NCBI GenBank assembly: GCA_023489135.1
Contig: JAMDCE010000409.1
Coordinates: forward strand, 1-7,122
Reading direction: 5' to 3'
DNA length: 7,122 nucleotides
DNA from: Chloroflexota bacterium
GTDB lineage: Bacteria > Chloroflexota > Chloroflexia > JAMDCE01
Below the pieces are notes generated by a model. That model was not told the origin of the DNA and searched no databases. It was given only the letters and a program-made list of their open reading frames with translations. The translations under genes and the position numbers were made by a program. Below are positions 5,998 through 7,122 of the stretch, in pieces. Within the stretch, counting starts at the first letter, position 1, and the number at the start of each line of letters is the position of its first letter.

Positions 5998-6126
5998 CTT
6001 TTGAACCGCAGCAGCGGGAAATCGGACCGTATTCATTCGTGGTAGACCGGCGGACAGGTCCACTTCGACCTCGACGATGACGCCTTTCAGGCCGACGACG
6101 GCGCAGGTCACGATTTTGGCGGACAT
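5998..6126 (-). pseudogene. comM: ComM/YifB-like protein, N-terminal remnant
   Basis: The ATG at 6126 opens MSAKIVTCAVVGLKGVIVEV and then EVDLSAGLP…FPAAAVQ, a close match to the beta-sheet N-terminus of ComM/YifB (usual LxGLExxxVxVEVDxxxGLPxxxxVGLPDxAVxE). Intact members are about 500 aa AAA+ helicases that help integrate incoming DNA during natural transformation. Only about 43 codons remain. Homology stops near 5998 and the frame then runs through the start of the mntA remnant in a different phase. A deletion fused the two genes. The start has a good Shine-Dalgarno site, so a short peptide may still be made. Confidence 0.8.
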
Positions 6127-6131
6127 CCCAT

Positions 6132-6138
6132 CTTCCTC
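6132..6138 (-). promoter_or_regulatory. Ribosome binding site of the comM remnant
   Basis: GAGGAAG on the minus strand lies five bases ahead of the ATG at 6126. It supports the start and shows that the 5' end of the gene is preserved. Confidence 0.65.
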
Positions 6139-6249
6139 TAGGGCGGCTTTAAGCCGGTAGCAGACAAGCAGCGTCTAGCATAGACTGGGGAGATGCAATC
6201 AAATCGGCGCCGGGCGGGCCGCCAATGTGCGCTTTGCGAGGCGTGGCGC

Positions 6250-6255
6250 TATAAT
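6250..6255 (+). promoter_or_regulatory. Possible -10 box for the 166-aa gene
   Basis: TATAAT is a consensus -10 hexamer, 44 bases upstream of the TTG start at 6300, in the divergent gap between the comM remnant and this gene. No convincing -35 lies 16-18 bp upstream. The overlapping AT-rich run (ATAATATAT) could equally serve the minus strand. Confidence 0.4.
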
Positions 6256-6299
6256 ATATGCGCTGAGCCTGATAATAGGAGCATTGCGGAGACACGAGA

Positions 6300-6800
6300 T
6301 TGGCCAAGAAACAGCACGAGAAGGATAAGCAGAGGCACAAGCAAAGGCGGAGGGAGAGGCAGGAGGAGGATGCTGCAAAGAAGGGACTGGAAGCGCTCAA
6401 GCGGAAGGTCCAATCACAGGTGCTCTTCAGCGATAAGGAAGTCGTGTTCCAATCCGGCTCACCGGAGAAGATGTCGGAAATCCTCGAGGCATTTGTCCAG
6501 CCTTACCTGGAATACGCCGAGACGCGGAAAAGCTACGAGAAGCTGATCGCTGTGGCCGCAGTGGCCTGGAATGCAGCCCTGTTTCCGCCCGAGGAGAGAC
6601 AAACCATGCTGGACGAGACGAGCAAGATAATTCAGACGTCAGGCGGCAACAAAGAGGATGTTGAGATCTACAGGGGATTGGTGAACGAGCTCATCAAACG
6701 GAAAGAACGCTATTTCGCTGACAACAAGCGCCTGATCGTGAGTTATCAGATATCTGAGACGAGAGGCGGCTTTCATCTCTTGGTGGCCTCGACTATGTGA
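6300..6800 (+). CDS. Conserved-looking protein of unknown function, 166 aa
   Basis: The start is TTG, seven bases after GGAGA (6288-6292), which is well placed as a ribosome binding site. Residues 1-40 are a highly basic and glutamate-rich helix (MAKKQHEKDKQRHKQRRRER…), likely a nucleic-acid- or ribosome-binding tail or coiled coil. The rest is a soluble mixed helical domain with a WNAALFPPEER segment (about 99-109) and ends in ETRGGFHLLVAST. I have a loose memory of similar short proteins with a WNxxLxPxEE motif but no assigned function. There are no membrane segments or signal peptide. It stands alone, divergent from the comM remnant, and is the only chromosomal gene here that looks complete. 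Confidence 0.75.
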   Translation: MAKKQHEKDKQRHKQRRRERQEEDAAKKGLEALKRKVQSQVLFSDKEVVFQSGSPEKMSEILEAFVQPYLEYAETRKSYEKLIAVAAVAWNAALFPPEERQTMLDETSKIIQTSGGNKEDVEIYRGLVNELIKRKERYFADNKRLIVSYQISETRGGFHLLVASTM

Positions 6801-6810
6801 CGACGGGCGA

Positions 6811-7122
6811 TTGCATCGCAGGCGGTCCGCAGAGTCAGAGGAGCGCCACGCCGGCCCGCATATTAGCGCCAGTTGCCAAGGTGAATTGCGCGCCGATCAG
6901 TCTGCGGCAGTCGAAGCGATGCTAGCCCAGGAGACGGGCATCCTGTTTGCGCCGACGGCATTCGGCAACACCGTGACTGCGGCGGCATTAGTCGCGAGGC
7001 GCGGAGTGAGCACGCTGATACTAGTTCACCGCACGGAACTGCTGAGGCAATGGCACGAGCAGCTTGCGACATTCCTGGATGTGCCGAAAAGGGGCATCGG
7101 GACCATCGGTGGCGGCCAGAAA
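6811..7122 (+). pseudogene. SF2 DEAD/DEAH-type helicase, 5'-truncated, runs off window
   Basis: Frame 1 is open from 6742 to the window end. Helicase homology begins near 6880 (GELRADQSAAVEAMLAQETG). It continues with motif I, ILFAPTAFGNT (6943-6972), and motif Ia, LILVHRTELLRQW, then an IGTIGGGQK stretch. This resembles the large bacterial SF2 helicases whose motif I reads APTAFGKT or APTGFGKT and which have several hundred residues ahead of it. Here those residues are absent: only about 23 unrelated codons lie between the in-frame TTG at 6811 and the homology. The Walker A lysine, needed to bind ATP phosphate, is Asn (AAC, 6967-6969). The gene is therefore probably a remnant, though its 3' half is not visible. 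Truncation and Lys loss together make an active ATPase unlikely. Confidence 0.72.

Noticed and set aside
6233..6238. TTTGCG as a -35 box for the TATAAT at 6250
   Set aside because: The spacer would be 11 bp, too short for a normal sigma-70 promoter.
1..7122. CRISPR array, tRNA or rRNA genes
   Set aside because: No regularly spaced direct repeats, cloverleaf or rRNA-like sequence was seen on either strand.

Overview
This is bacterial DNA of fairly high GC content, with TTG and GTG starts and purine-rich Shine-Dalgarno sites. It holds two nested mobile elements beside a strip of decayed chromosomal genes. No gene identifies the phylum. Chloroflexota, cyanobacteria, planctomycetes and several uncultured lineages could carry this combination.

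Positions 52 to about 5212 are a group II intron. Its 5' end (GTGCGAC at 52) is supported by an 8-bp EBS1-IBS1 pairing between an intron hairpin loop (318-325) and the last 8 bases of the 5' exon (44-51). Its 3' end is a clear domain V hairpin (5138-5172) followed by a domain VI hairpin with a bulged A (A5207). Domain IV encodes a reverse transcriptase/maturase with an HNH-like tail. That gene is split into an N-terminal piece (661-1068) and a C-terminal piece (3811-5148).

The split is caused by a 2,754-bp serine-recombinase transposon (about 1067-3820) inserted in the codons for the conserved RT motif RPLGIP-TIKDR. A 15-bp near-direct repeat flanks it (1055-1069 and 3809-3823, one mismatch). 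The element encodes, all on the minus strand, a large serine recombinase (697 aa), a small ORF and a DUF5372-like ORF. Its length is exactly 918 codons. Recombination between the two junctions would therefore restore an uninterrupted RT of about 581 aa. The reconstructed attP has imperfect inverted arms spaced evenly about a CC dinucleotide.

Positions 5213-6126, minus strand, are a graveyard of gene pieces: the N-terminus of a HepT-like toxin, a frameshifted MntA-type nucleotidyltransferase antitoxin, and the first about 43 codons of a ComM/YifB-type Mg-chelatase-like protein cut off just before mntA. On the plus strand, 6300-6800 encodes a 166-aa conserved-looking protein of unknown function. 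It is followed by a 5'-truncated SF2 helicase (to the window edge) in which the Walker A lysine is replaced by asparagine.

The most interesting item is the nested, in-frame, potentially reversible interruption of an intron reverse transcriptase by a serine-recombinase element at a universally conserved RT motif.
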